Assembly (NCBI GenBank): GCA_015075515.1
Contig: JABTUE010000003.1
Coordinates: forward strand, 558,001 to 622,000
DNA from: Planctomycetota bacterium
GTDB taxonomy: Bacteria; Planctomycetota; UBA8742; UBA2392
Length of the DNA stretch: 64,000 nucleotides
Reading direction: 5' to 3'
Positions 52,245-60,649 of the stretch are shown piece by piece (position 1 is the first letter of the stretch; each line of letters opens with the position of its first letter). The notes under the pieces are model-generated. The model worked only from the letters and a program-made list of their open reading frames with translations. It was not told the origin of the DNA and did no database searches. Position numbers and translations under genes: made by a program.

Positions 52245-54671
52245 CTACTCCACGCGCTTGATGATGTGCCAGCCGTATTTGCTTTCGGCCACGTCTATCT
52301 GGCCTACGCCCAGTTTCAGCGCGCAGTCCAGAAACGGCTTGACCAGCCGGGCGTCAGGCGTCACGTCGTAGACGTTGTGGGTGTTGTCGTAGGCTTCGCC
52401 CTTGTCGGTCACGCCTTTGGCGCAATCTTCGTTGTAAGCGACCTGAAGTTGCTTCCAGTCTGCGCCTCTGGTTCGCGCCAGTTTCAGCACGCGCTTCATT
52501 TCGGCAGTGGCCGCGGCCTTGTCGCGCGCGGCTTTCTGGGTGTTCACGCCGGTGCCGTCCCAGGCGATCAGAATGTGCTGCACGCGCACTCTGGCCGGCG
52601 CGGGGTTCTGTTTTACGGGCAGGGTTGACGGGTCAATGGCCGGAAACCAGCCCTCGGGCACGTCATAGACCAGGGCGCGGCGGTCGCGGCGGGTGATTTC
52701 GCCGTCCTTGATCTCGCGGTGGCCGTAGTTGTCGCGCCCGCCCAGATCCAGCAGCAGGCTGATGTCGTTGTTGTGGCCCTTGCCGATGCTGCCGTCACCG
52801 CCCGTGCTGTGGCTGTCGTCGCCGGCACAATCCAGCAACAGGCCCACGCTGTAGTTCAGGCCCATGCCCTGGCCGTTGCCCTGGTACAGGTCGTTGCCGG
52901 CGCGGTCAATCAGCCAGCCCACGGCCCAGTCGTGAGCCGCGCCCTGGCCCAGACCCACGCCCATGCTGTAGGTGTCGTTGCCCGCAAGATCCACCAATAT
53001 GCCGGCGCTCAGGTGTATGCCCGCGCCCTGGCAGTACTGGCCCGCGGTGTAGGTGTCGTTGCCGCCAAGATCTACCAGCATGCCCAGCGCATACCAGTAG
53101 CTGCTGCCCTGGCCGTAGATGTCGCACTGGTAGACATCGTTGCCGTCGCCTTCGTCCAGCAGCAGGGCCACACCGCCGCCGGTGCCGCCATAGCGGTTGC
53201 CGATGGCAAAACCCTGGCTCAGGGACTGATAGCGGTCGTTCCACAGCGGCTGGTGCAGGTACTTTCCGCCCGCAAAGTACAGGTCGTTGCCGCCGCCGTC
53301 GGTCAACACCCCCACGCCCATCACTTGGGCAAAGGCCTGCACATAGCGCGCGCCGCGGTAGGTATCGTTACCCCTGGCGTCTATCAAATGACCGTAGCCG
53401 AACGCCGCCGCGCCCTGGGCGCCGCTGTCGGCAAGGTAGATGTCATCGCCGCCGTCGTCGTACAGCTCGCCGTAGCCGCACAGGCCGCAGCCTTGGCCGC
53501 AAAAACGGCATGCGTAGTAATCGTTGCCTGCGCCTAGGTCGTGCAGGATGCCCACGCCCAGAAAGCCGAAGCCCTGGGTAAAGTCGCCGCCCTCGTAGCG
53601 GTCGTTGCCGCCAAGGTCCAGCACAAAGCTGATCGGCGCCCGCCCCGGCAGGCCGATGCCGCAGGCGACACGGCCGCGGTAGATGTCGTCGCCGCCCAGG
53701 TCAATGATGGCGATGAAATCGTCGCCCTCGTACGTATTGGGGCCGGTGCCCCCGATTACAAACTTGCCCCACGGACCCTGCCACAAACCGATTACCCCGC
53801 CGGTCACGCCCATGCCGGCAACGGGTGTGCCCGCAAAGGCCTGGGCCCCGCGCAACTTCACGCGTTGGCTCCACTGGGCAGCTTCGCGCTCGAGAAACAG
53901 GGCAAGCCGCGCGCCGGCAACCAGTCTGGCCTGTGTTCCGGCGCGGGCCGCAACGGTGTACCAGTCCTTGCTTTCGCCCTCGGCGCCGGGCAGCCGCGCG
54001 TCGGCGTCGGTGATCTCAGCCGGCAGCGCGGCGGCAAGACCGCGCAGTTCCGCCTCTGTGGCCTCGACGGCAGGACGCTTGAGTGATTCATGGGCCGCCA
54101 CCAGGCCGCGGGCCGCAAACAGGAGATGCTCTTCAGGCAGAGCCGAACGGGGCGGACCACCCAGCAACCGGGCCACGTCTTCGGCATCGTGCTTGCGGCG
54201 CAGGGCATCGGCGGCGTCGCCGGCCGCTTCATATTCGGCGGCGCGTCTGGCCTCGATTTCGCCGTCTTTTTGCAGTTCTTCGAGGGACCAGCGCGCAGCC
54301 GGCAGATCCAGCAGGTCGCTGGCGTGACGGGCGCGTGTCGCGGCGGAACCGGCAAGCGCAAACGCCTGAGCAGCCTGGTGGGCGGTCCTGGGCAGGCCGG
54401 CCGGGTCGTCCAGGGCCGCGTCGGCGGCCGCAAGCCGCAGCCGGTGGTCGGCGTGCTTTTTTTCGTAGTTGAGCTGGCGGCGGGTCAGGTTGACGTACCC
54501 CAGCGCGGCATCCAGGTGTTCCAGATCGTCGGCAGTCAGAAACGCGCAGGCGTGGGGGTCGGGCCCCGGATTCACGCCGGGCCCGGCCGGCCCGGTCTGG
54601 GCCCGGGTGGGCGCCACGGTCAGGAAAACGACCGCGGCAAGACACAAAACCACTGGCGCGGGTTTGCCCAT
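52245..54671 (-). CDS. Exported GGND-repeat protein with C-terminal parvulin (PpiC-type) domain
   Basis: An 808-residue secreted protein (signal GKPAPVVLCLAAVVFLTVAPTRA). Residues about 30-260 form a helical, Ala-rich region. From about 310 to 640 runs a series of some 12 repeats of 30-40 residues, each with a [GA]-G-[ND]-D-x-Y core (LGGDDIYRG, LGGNDRYEGG, AGNDYYACR, GGDDIYLADSG, RGNDTYRG, GGNDLYFAGG, DGNDVYQCD, GGNDTYTAGQ, AGNDTYSMG, AGNDLYQGNG). They probably stack as a beta-helix, perhaps with bound Ca2+. The last 120 residues are a parvulin peptidyl-prolyl isomerase (RVQHILIAWDGTG, KYGWHIIKRVE). Start ATG 54671 has AGGAAGG upstream. Function of the repeats unknown. Confidence 0.8.
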   Translation of the reverse strand: MGKPAPVVLCLAAVVFLTVAPTRAQTGPAGPGVNPGPDPHACAFLTADDLEHLDAALGYVNLTRRQLNYEKKHADHRLRLAAADAALDDPAGLPRTAHQAAQAFALAGSAATRARHASDLLDLPAARWSLEELQKDGEIEARRAAEYEAAGDAADALRRKHDAEDVARLLGGPPRSALPEEHLLFAARGLVAAHESLKRPAVEATEAELRGLAAALPAEITDADARLPGAEGESKDWYTVAARAGTQARLVAGARLALFLEREAAQWSQRVKLRGAQAFAGTPVAGMGVTGGVIGLWQGPWGKFVIGGTGPNTYEGDDFIAIIDLGGDDIYRGRVACGIGLPGRAPISFVLDLGGNDRYEGGDFTQGFGFLGVGILHDLGAGNDYYACRFCGQGCGLCGYGELYDDGGDDIYLADSGAQGAAAFGYGHLIDARGNDTYRGARYVQAFAQVMGVGVLTDGGGNDLYFAGGKYLHQPLWNDRYQSLSQGFAIGNRYGGTGGGVALLLDEGDGNDVYQCDIYGQGSSYWYALGMLVDLGGNDTYTAGQYCQGAGIHLSAGILVDLAGNDTYSMGVGLGQGAAHDWAVGWLIDRAGNDLYQGNGQGMGLNYSVGLLLDCAGDDSHSTGGDGSIGKGHNNDISLLLDLGGRDNYGHREIKDGEITRRDRRALVYDVPEGWFPAIDPSTLPVKQNPAPARVRVQHILIAWDGTGVNTQKAARDKAAATAEMKRVLKLARTRGADWKQLQVAYNEDCAKGVTDKGEAYDNTHNVYDVTPDARLVKPFLDCALKLGVGQIDVAESKYGWHIIKRVE

Positions 54672-54800
54672 GCTGTACAACCTTCCTACAATCCCCACCC
54701 TCGTGACACCCCGGCAGCGCCGGATGTCGCCCCCGTGGGGGGTACACAACGGCGGTTATACCGCCCGGCGGGCCCGGGCGACAGCAGGACATGACCAGAC

Positions 54801-55577
54801 ATGTTTGACTTTGCAGGCAAGAAAGCACTCATCACCGGCGGCACCCGCGGCATCGGTCTGGCCACGGCCGTCAAGCTGGCCAAATCCGGCGCCGACATTG
54901 CCGTCAACTACCTTCGCAACCGCAAGGCCGCCGACGAAGCCCGCGAGGCCATTGTCAAAGCCGGGTGCAAAGATCCGCTGATCCTCAAGGCCAACGTGGC
55001 CAAGGACGAAGACATCAACGAGATGTTCGGGGTGCTGCGCGACAAATGGGGGCGTCTGGATTTTCTGGTCAGCAACGCCGCCAGCGGCGTGCTGAAACCC
55101 AGCGCCGAACTGACGTACCACCACTGGCAGTGGACGCTGGACATCAACGCCTACGCGCTGCTGGCACTGGCACGCAACGCGGTGCCGATGATGAAGGGCA
55201 AGGACGGCAAGGGCGGGGGCCGGATTGTGGCGGTTTCCAGCCTGGGCGCGATCCGCGCCTTTAATAACTATGCCGCCGTGGGCTCCAGCAAGGGCGCGCT
55301 GGAATCGCTGGTGCGCCATCTGGCGATTGAGTACGCCAGCCAGGGCATCAACGTCAACACCGTAAGCGCCAGTGTGGTGGACACCGACGCGCTGAAGCAC
55401 TTTCCGAACCGCGACGTGATGCTTCAGGAAAGCCTGCACTGGATGCCGGCCAAGAAACTGGTCACGCCCGAAGACGTAGCCAATGCCGTGACGATTCTGT
55501 GCAGCGACCTGACCTCGATGGTCCACGGTCACACGTTCATTGTGGACGGCGGGTTGAGCATCTTTTTGCCGGGTTAG
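54801..55577 (+). CDS. fabL: Enoyl-[acyl-carrier-protein] reductase, FabL-like SDR
   Basis: Last step of the fatty-acid elongation cycle, NADPH-dependent. The 258-residue SDR has TGGTRGIGLATA, the Ser/Tyr/Lys catalytic set (SSLGAIRAFNNYAAVGSSKGALE) and the FabL-specific SNAASGVLKPSAELTYHHW and VVDTDALKHFPNRD. It ends VDGGLSIFLPG. These segments match the Bacillus FabL type better than FabI. The ATG at 54801 begins the fold. A MobA-like gene follows 12 nt after the stop. Confidence 0.87.
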   Translation: MFDFAGKKALITGGTRGIGLATAVKLAKSGADIAVNYLRNRKAADEAREAIVKAGCKDPLILKANVAKDEDINEMFGVLRDKWGRLDFLVSNAASGVLKPSAELTYHHWQWTLDINAYALLALARNAVPMMKGKDGKGGGRIVAVSSLGAIRAFNNYAAVGSSKGALESLVRHLAIEYASQGINVNTVSASVVDTDALKHFPNRDVMLQESLHWMPAKKLVTPEDVANAVTILCSDLTSMVHGHTFIVDGGLSIFLPG

Positions 55578-55589
55578 CGCCGGCGCCGC

Positions 55590-56204
55590 ATGGACGACGT
55601 TCCCCCGATCAACGCAGCCGTGATTGTGCTGGCCGCCGGCGAAAGTTCGCGCATGGGCCGGCCCAAGGCGCTGCTGGACTGGCGCGGCAAACCGCTGATC
55701 GAGCACGTTCTTGCCACGGCGCGCCAGGGCGGCTGCGCGGGCTCGCTGGTCGTGCTGGGCCGCGACGCCGAAGCCATCATGGCAGGGGCCGATCTGGGCG
55801 ACGCCACAGTGCTGGTCAACCCTGACCCGGCGCGGGGCCAGATCAGCAGCATCCGGCTGGGCATGGAAAACCTCGATTTCAGCACCGACTGCTGCCTGGT
55901 CTGGCCGGTGGACTGCCCGCTGGTGCGACCCGGCGACGTGCGGGCGCTGATTGACGCCTACGCGCGCTGGCGCGGCGCCCTGATGCGGATCTTCATGCCG
56001 GTTTACCAGGGCAGGCGAGGTCACCCGATGCTGGTGGACATCGGGTTTCGCCAGCCGTTCATGGAGCTGCCGCCGGATGCCACGGCCCGTAAAGTGCTGG
56101 ACGACAACCCCACCCAGGTCAAGGAAGTGCCAACGGACAACCCCGGGGTTCTGGTGGACATGGACACACCCGAGGAATACCGCGCGGCGCTGGCGGCGTT
56201 GTAG
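55590..56204 (+). CDS. MobA/MocA-like nucleotidyltransferase
   Basis: A 204-residue NTP-transferase of the MobA/GlmU-like superfamily. It has the signature IVLAAGESSRMGRPKALLDWRGKPLIEHVL for nucleotide binding and VWPVDCPLVRP for the metal site. Such enzymes attach GMP or CMP to molybdopterin, or make sugar nucleotides; no molybdenum gene is adjacent to decide. It lies between fabL and a PTPS-like gene on the same strand, with short spacing. Confidence 0.85.
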   Translation: MDDVPPINAAVIVLAAGESSRMGRPKALLDWRGKPLIEHVLATARQGGCAGSLVVLGRDAEAIMAGADLGDATVLVNPDPARGQISSIRLGMENLDFSTDCCLVWPVDCPLVRPGDVRALIDAYARWRGALMRIFMPVYQGRRGHPMLVDIGFRQPFMELPPDATARKVLDDNPTQVKEVPTDNPGVLVDMDTPEEYRAALAAL

Positions 56205-56243
56205 GCTTACGCCCGGCGAGGCCGGGCGCTATGCTGGCGCGCC

Positions 56244-56759
56244 ATGTACCGCATCCGTGTAGACAAGCAGTACTTCAACTTTTCGGTCGCGCATTTCCTG
56301 ATCTTTGCCGACGGGTCGCGCGAACCGCTGCACGGCCACAATTACTGGGCCTGGGTCGAGGTCGAGGGCGAACTCGGCCCCGGCCACTACGTACTGGATT
56401 ACATCACGTTCAAGCCGCTGTTCCGCAAGCTGTGTGACGCGCTGGACCACAAGGTCATTCTGCCGCGCCACAGCGAACACCTGAAGATCACCAGCGCCGG
56501 CGCCAACTGGCACGTCACCCACAGCGACGGCAGCAGCTTTGAATACCCCCAGAAAGACACGCTGATTCTGGATCTGCCCAACACAAGCACGGAACTTCTC
56601 GCAAACCATCTTGCGCACGGGATATATGATGCTTTAGTTGCGCGGGACGAATATCGTCACCTGCACGCGATTACCGTGGGCGTGGAAGAAGCACCGGGTC
56701 AGCAGGGCAGTTTCCGGTTCGTGCTGCCGCACGCGTCTGGGGGGGCAAACCGTGGCTAG
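56244..56759 (+). CDS. 6-pyruvoyl-tetrahydropterin synthase/QueD-like protein
   Basis: A 171-residue T-fold protein that would act on dihydroneopterin triphosphate. Zinc ligands are kept: FSVAHF (His) and EPLHGHNY (His-x-His). The usual catalytic Cys that precedes the HGH in QueD is not seen; Arg/Glu occupy that stretch (DGSREPLHGH), as in some PTPS-III-type proteins. A true 6-carboxy-tetrahydropterin synthase is therefore uncertain. The start ATG follows the MobA-like gene by 39 nt, and the next gene overlaps by 8 nt. Confidence 0.8.
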   Translation: MYRIRVDKQYFNFSVAHFLIFADGSREPLHGHNYWAWVEVEGELGPGHYVLDYITFKPLFRKLCDALDHKVILPRHSEHLKITSAGANWHVTHSDGSSFEYPQKDTLILDLPNTSTELLANHLAHGIYDALVARDEYRHLHAITVGVEEAPGQQGSFRFVLPHASGGANRG

Positions 56760-57075
56760 TGGCAAAGAAACTCCGGCCATCACCTTCTACGTGGGCATTC
56801 TGAACATCGTGCTGGCCCTGTTGTGGGGTGCCCTGTACGGCTTTGGCATTCTGGAAACCAAAGACGTGAACTCGCCCAACAGCACGATCTTCTACGTCGG
56901 CACCCTGTTCGCCGCCGGCTTTGGCGTGATCTTTCCGTTCTTTGAAAAGACCATGCCCAACAAGGTCAAAATCAACGAAGGTTTGGCCATGTCCGTTGTC
57001 GCCATCCTGATGTACGGCGGCTACATCGGGGCCTTCCTGTACTACGGCACGCTGCTGCTGCCGTTCATGAAATAG
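56752..57075 (+). CDS. Small three-helix membrane protein
   Basis: A 107-residue inner-membrane protein with three hydrophobic helices (FYVGILNIVLALLWGALYGF, FYVGTLFAAGFGVIFPFF, MYGGYIGAFLYYGTLLLPF). It starts at GTG 56752 with a G-rich ribosome-binding site and overlaps the PTPS-like stop by 8 nt, so it is co-translated. I recognise no family. It lies just before the flavoprotein gene. Confidence 0.65.
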   Translation: MASGKETPAITFYVGILNIVLALLWGALYGFGILETKDVNSPNSTIFYVGTLFAAGFGVIFPFFEKTMPNKVKINEGLAMSVVAILMYGGYIGAFLYYGTLLLPFMK

Positions 57076-57078
57076 CGT

Positions 57079-58296
57079 TTGCCCCACGACGTTGACGTGC
57101 TTGTCCTTGGCGCGGGCCTGTGTGGCCTGATGGCTGCCGTGTCGGCCGGCCGCGCCGGCGCGCGCGTGGCCCTGGCCGAAAAAAACGAACTGCCCGGCCG
57201 CAAATACCTGTACGCCGCCATGGGCCGCGGCGCCCTGACCAACCGTAACCTCACGCTGGATTCCTTTCACGGACGCCAGGCGCGCTTTGTGGCCGACGCC
57301 CTGGCGGCGTTTCCCGCCGACGACCTGCGCCGCTGGTTTGCCGATCATGGCGAGCCGCTTGAAGACTGGCCCCACTACGGCCTGGTTGTGCCGCGCGGCG
57401 GCCCGGAATCGGCGCTGGCGGCTCTGGCCTCGGCGCTGGGTGACGCGGCGTTTCTGGGCGACCACCGCGCCGTGGCCGTGGCGCGAAACAGCGACAGCTT
57501 TGCCGTCACCTTTGACGGCGGCCATGTGATCACCGCGCGCAGGCTGGTGCTGGCCGCCGGCGCGCCCAACCTGCCCCAGTTGGGCGGCGAAACCACCGGG
57601 CTGGCCCTGGCCCGGTCGCTGGGCCATGACCTTGCCCCCCCACGGCCGATGCACATGGCGCTGACGCCGGCCGACCCGTGGCTGGCGGAACTGGCCGGGC
57701 TGTGGATGGACGTGCGCCTGGGCCTGTGGCGCGACGGCACCGAACTTGCCGCCGCCCAGGGCAGCCTGCTGTTCACGCGCGGGTACCTGACCGGCGAGGC
57801 CGTGTTCAATCTGGGACAGCAGCAGGACAGTTTTGCCGGCGCGACACTACAGGTGGATTTCTTTCCCGAACTGGACAGCGGCGACGTGGCCGAATGGCTG
57901 CACCGCACGCTGGGCGGCCGCACCCAGGTGCCGGCGCAACAGGCGCTGGACGACATGCTGCCGCCGGCACTGGCGCGGTGCCTGCTGGCGCGCCAGCGCG
58001 TGAAGCCGGGGGCGCGCTCGCGACAGGTCGAGCTGCGCCAGCGCCAGGGCCTGGTGGAAGACATGACGGCGTTGCGCCTGACACTGGCCGGCAGTCTGGG
58101 GCTTGGCGCGGCCGAGGCCTGCGGCGGCGGGGTAAAACTTTCGGCGGTCAACCCGCGCACGATGGAAAGCCGGCTGGTGCCGGGGCTGTACATCGCGGGC
58201 CAGATGCTGGACCTGTGCGCCGACTGGGGCGGCGCGCTGCAGCACGCTTCGCTGGCCACGGGCCTGCTGGCGGGCCGGCACGCTGGCGGTGTATAG
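57079..58296 (+). CDS. BaiN/HI0933-family FAD-dependent oxidoreductase
   Basis: A 405-residue flavoprotein. The dinucleotide-binding start VLVLGAGLCGLMAAVSAGRAGARVALAEKN, the conserved GRKYLYAAMGRGALTNRNL and the C-terminal GLYIAGQMLDLCADWGG are those of the family that includes BaiN (bile-acid reductase) and HI0933. The natural substrate of most members is unknown. The best start is a TTG at 57079, 3 nt after the membrane-protein stop, so the two are likely coupled. Confidence 0.85.
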   Translation: MPHDVDVLVLGAGLCGLMAAVSAGRAGARVALAEKNELPGRKYLYAAMGRGALTNRNLTLDSFHGRQARFVADALAAFPADDLRRWFADHGEPLEDWPHYGLVVPRGGPESALAALASALGDAAFLGDHRAVAVARNSDSFAVTFDGGHVITARRLVLAAGAPNLPQLGGETTGLALARSLGHDLAPPRPMHMALTPADPWLAELAGLWMDVRLGLWRDGTELAAAQGSLLFTRGYLTGEAVFNLGQQQDSFAGATLQVDFFPELDSGDVAEWLHRTLGGRTQVPAQQALDDMLPPALARCLLARQRVKPGARSRQVELRQRQGLVEDMTALRLTLAGSLGLGAAEACGGGVKLSAVNPRTMESRLVPGLYIAGQMLDLCADWGGALQHASLATGLLAGRHAGGV

Positions 58297-58369
58297 CGGC
58301 CACGGTACTGGATTTGGGCGGCAACCGGCGCTAGGCTGGCTGCTCCCCCACGGCCCTTTGGGCGGCGTC

Positions 58370-59203
58370 ATGGACGCAAAGTTGTGTCTGGTTTTCGCGC
58401 TGGTGGCGGTGCTTGCCGCCGGCTGCACCGGGCCCCAGTCGCGCAAGGCGCGCCAGGATCACGGCGTGTCTGAAGACCTGCTGCGCCAGGAACGCGCCCG
58501 CCACGGCAACGCCGGGGCTGAAATCGCGCTGTTGTTCAACACCGGCAAGATCCGCGACGCCCGCGCCGACACCTCGGGCCGAACCCAAGGCCTGCAGGGC
58601 ACAGAATTCTTCATGGTTCAGATCGCGCCCAACCCGCGCCAGCCCACGCAACTGGTCAAGGTTGGCTTTGCCCGCCGCGTCGAGGAAGACCGCGGCAAGC
58701 TGTACTACTATGAATTCTATGACGGCGCGTGGAACACCATCGGCCTGCTGATGCCCGGCGGCGAACTGTACCGCCACGTTTCAGGCCGCGAGGAACTGCT
58801 GGGCCGTTATGACCTCAACGGCGCGGTGGTGCGCCTGTACCCGGCCCCCAGCGGCTACGGCTATGACCAGGTGGCCCAGGATTTCGCGCCCTCGAACATG
58901 AAAGACCCGGAAGTCGCCGGCGGCGATTCGCGCTCGCGTGGCGTGTTCCACACCCCCCACGGCACCTACCCGCCGGTGGTGGTGTTCACGGCCTACCGCG
59001 CCGGCGAGGCCCGCAAGCTGGCCGACAACTGGGAGCGCACGCGCCACGAAGAATCCGAGGCCCTGAAGCTTGAACGTCTGCGCGAACGCCGCCACGGCGG
59101 CATCGGCCAGGATGAATCCTACGGCGGCCTGGACTACAAGAAGGGCGACCCGGTGGATGGCGACGGCAAGCCCCTGCGCCCCGGCGGCGCCCCCGGCAAG
59201 TGA
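58370..59203 (+). CDS. Hypothetical lipoprotein
   Basis: A 277-residue lipoprotein (LVAVLAAGCTGPQ). The mature part has a beta-rich segment with LVKVGFARRVEEDRGKLYYYEFYDGAW and GRYDLNGAVVRLYPAPSGYGYDQV, followed by a charged C-terminus rich in Glu/Arg and Gly. I do not recognise a family. The ATG at 58370 begins a normal lipoprotein signal. The next gene's GTG overlaps its stop by 4 nt, so the two are co-expressed. Confidence 0.65.
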   Translation: MDAKLCLVFALVAVLAAGCTGPQSRKARQDHGVSEDLLRQERARHGNAGAEIALLFNTGKIRDARADTSGRTQGLQGTEFFMVQIAPNPRQPTQLVKVGFARRVEEDRGKLYYYEFYDGAWNTIGLLMPGGELYRHVSGREELLGRYDLNGAVVRLYPAPSGYGYDQVAQDFAPSNMKDPEVAGGDSRSRGVFHTPHGTYPPVVVFTAYRAGEARKLADNWERTRHEESEALKLERLRERRHGGIGQDESYGGLDYKKGDPVDGDGKPLRPGGAPGK

Positions 59204-59727
59204 CCCCTGAACCCGACACCCCGACCCTTCATGCCCAGCGCGTGCGGCCGGCGCGGCTTGGCGTGATTCTGGCCGTGCTTGCCTTTGTGCCGGGTGCCGT
59301 CGGCGCCGGCATCAACCTGGCCGGGGGCTCAATCTGGGCCGTACTGTTGCTGACGCTGGGGATGCTGCTGTTCACGATGCTGGCCTCGGTGTTCTGGGAA
59401 CTGGAAATCTGCGTGCGCGCCGACCACCTCGAGTTCGGCTGGGGCCGGCCGCTGCGGCGGCGCCTGAACATCGCCGACATCAGCGCGGCGCGCGCCGAAC
59501 CCTACAAGGCCGCGCGCTTTGGCGGCTGGGGCTGGCGGCTGGGCCGCGGCGGTGCCTGGGCCTATAGCGATCCGGGGCTGAAACAGGCGCTGGTGCTGGT
59601 AACCCGCGACGGCCGCGAGATTCACGTTACCCTGCCCGATGCTGAGGCGGCGGCCCGGGCGGTGGCGGCGCTTCTGGCCGCGCCGGCGGCGCAGCCGTCT
59701 CCGCCGCACCAGCCGCCATCTCCGTGA
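59200..59727 (+). CDS. Membrane protein with PH-like domain
   Basis: A 175-residue protein starting at GTG 59200. Two membrane helices (about 20-65: RLGVILAVLAFVPGAVGAGINL, IWAVLLLTLGMLLFTMLASVFW) are followed by a short cytosolic beta-rich domain with RPLRRRLNIADISAARAEPY and LVLVTRDGREIHVTLPDA. It resembles bacterial PH-domain/DUF3093-type proteins. The last 35 residues are Ala/Pro-rich and disordered. It is coupled to the upstream lipoprotein. The function is unknown. Confidence 0.65.
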   Translation: MTPEPDTPTLHAQRVRPARLGVILAVLAFVPGAVGAGINLAGGSIWAVLLLTLGMLLFTMLASVFWELEICVRADHLEFGWGRPLRRRLNIADISAARAEPYKAARFGGWGWRLGRGGAWAYSDPGLKQALVLVTRDGREIHVTLPDAEAAARAVAALLAAPAAQPSPPHQPPSP

Positions 59728-59812
59728 CCGTACCGGCCACGACTTCCGCAAGCAGATCTGCAAGCCAGTCCGGCATGGGATTCTCCGGTGCGTGCCCCCG
59801 GAACATGGAATA

Positions 59813-59830
59813 CCCCCGCGCGGGCGGGGG
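59813..59830. terminator. Short GC hairpin between convergent genes
   Basis: CCCCCGC-GCGG-GCGGGGG lies in the 136-nt gap between the convergent PH-like and phosphatase genes. It has no T run on either side, so it is only a weak candidate terminator. Confidence 0.35.
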
Positions 59831-59863
59831 CGACGGGAAAACCACGACACGCTTTGTAAAGGC

Positions 59864-60646
59864 TCACGGACGGTACAGCGTGCCGTCCAGCCAGGGTTCA
59901 GGCTGGCGACCGGGCTTTTCGACAAAGTAGTGCCGCGCCACCCACTGGCCGATGTTCAGCCTGGGGCGCGGGTTCTCGGCCAGATAGGCCTCGTACATGG
60001 ACAGGAAATCCGTCATCTCGCCCGCCGCACCGAAACGCACGTGCATGTAGCGGTCCCAGGCCAGTTGCCGCCTGGCCTCGGCATAGGGCACGCCCTTGTA
60101 GTCGTGCATCCAGATCACGCTGGCCAGCCCCGTGCGGTCTGACCCGGCGCTGCAATGGATCAGCACCGGCTGAAGGCTTGGGTCGGCGGCGATTTCGTCC
60201 AGCACTTCAAACAGCCGCCGCAGTTCGCTGCGCCAGGGCAGGCGCGTGGCGGCCATCTTGGCCACGTAATGGCGCACGCCCAGTTCGCGGCAGGCTTCGG
60301 CTTCGCGGCGGTAGCTTTCGGCGTCGGCGCCGTCGGTGCCGACCAGACGCACCACGCTGCGGATATTGTGCTGGCGCACGGCGTCGGCAAGAATCGCGGG
60401 TTCCATTTCGCCCGAACGCACCATGTTGGCCGCGGCGTTGGCGTGCTTGTTGTAGCCGCCAAAGCGCACCAGCAGAAACGCCAGTACCAGCACCAGCAAG
60501 AAACCGCCGCCGAAAAACAGCCACCCCACCAGCGCGCGGCGCCGGTCGGTGACCGTCATGACATAGCCCCAGGCGTCAATCGTGTGATCCACGCGGGCCG
60601 GGGCTCCAGCGCGGACAATGCCGTCGGGATCTGCGGGTGCGACCAT
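59864..60646 (-). CDS. Membrane-anchored tyrosine/dual-specificity phosphatase-like protein
   Basis: A 260-residue protein with one membrane helix (about 38-60, VGWLFFGGGFLLVLVLAFLLV) and a C-terminal CX5R phosphatase domain. The active-site loop is HCSAGSDRTG with Cys165 and Arg171; TDGADAESYRREAEAC and MHDYKGVPYAEARRQLAWDRY follow the fold. It resembles bacterial Y-phosphatase2/DUF442-type proteins and could act on a lipid, sugar or protein phosphate outside the cytosol. It starts 3 nt after the epimerase stop, so the two are coupled. A start at 60559 is also possible. Confidence 0.8.
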   Translation of the reverse strand: MVAPADPDGIVRAGAPARVDHTIDAWGYVMTVTDRRRALVGWLFFGGGFLLVLVLAFLLVRFGGYNKHANAAANMVRSGEMEPAILADAVRQHNIRSVVRLVGTDGADAESYRREAEACRELGVRHYVAKMAATRLPWRSELRRLFEVLDEIAADPSLQPVLIHCSAGSDRTGLASVIWMHDYKGVPYAEARRQLAWDRYMHVRFGAAGEMTDFLSMYEAYLAENPRPRLNIGQWVARHYFVEKPGRQPEPWLDGTLYRP

Positions 60647-60649
60647 GCC

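Noticed and set aside
59627..59845. Small minus-strand frame with MPDWLADLLAEVVAG-type start
   Set aside because: It looks slightly protein-like but overlaps the C-terminal coding part of the 59200-59727 gene and lacks a ribosome-binding site; not supported.
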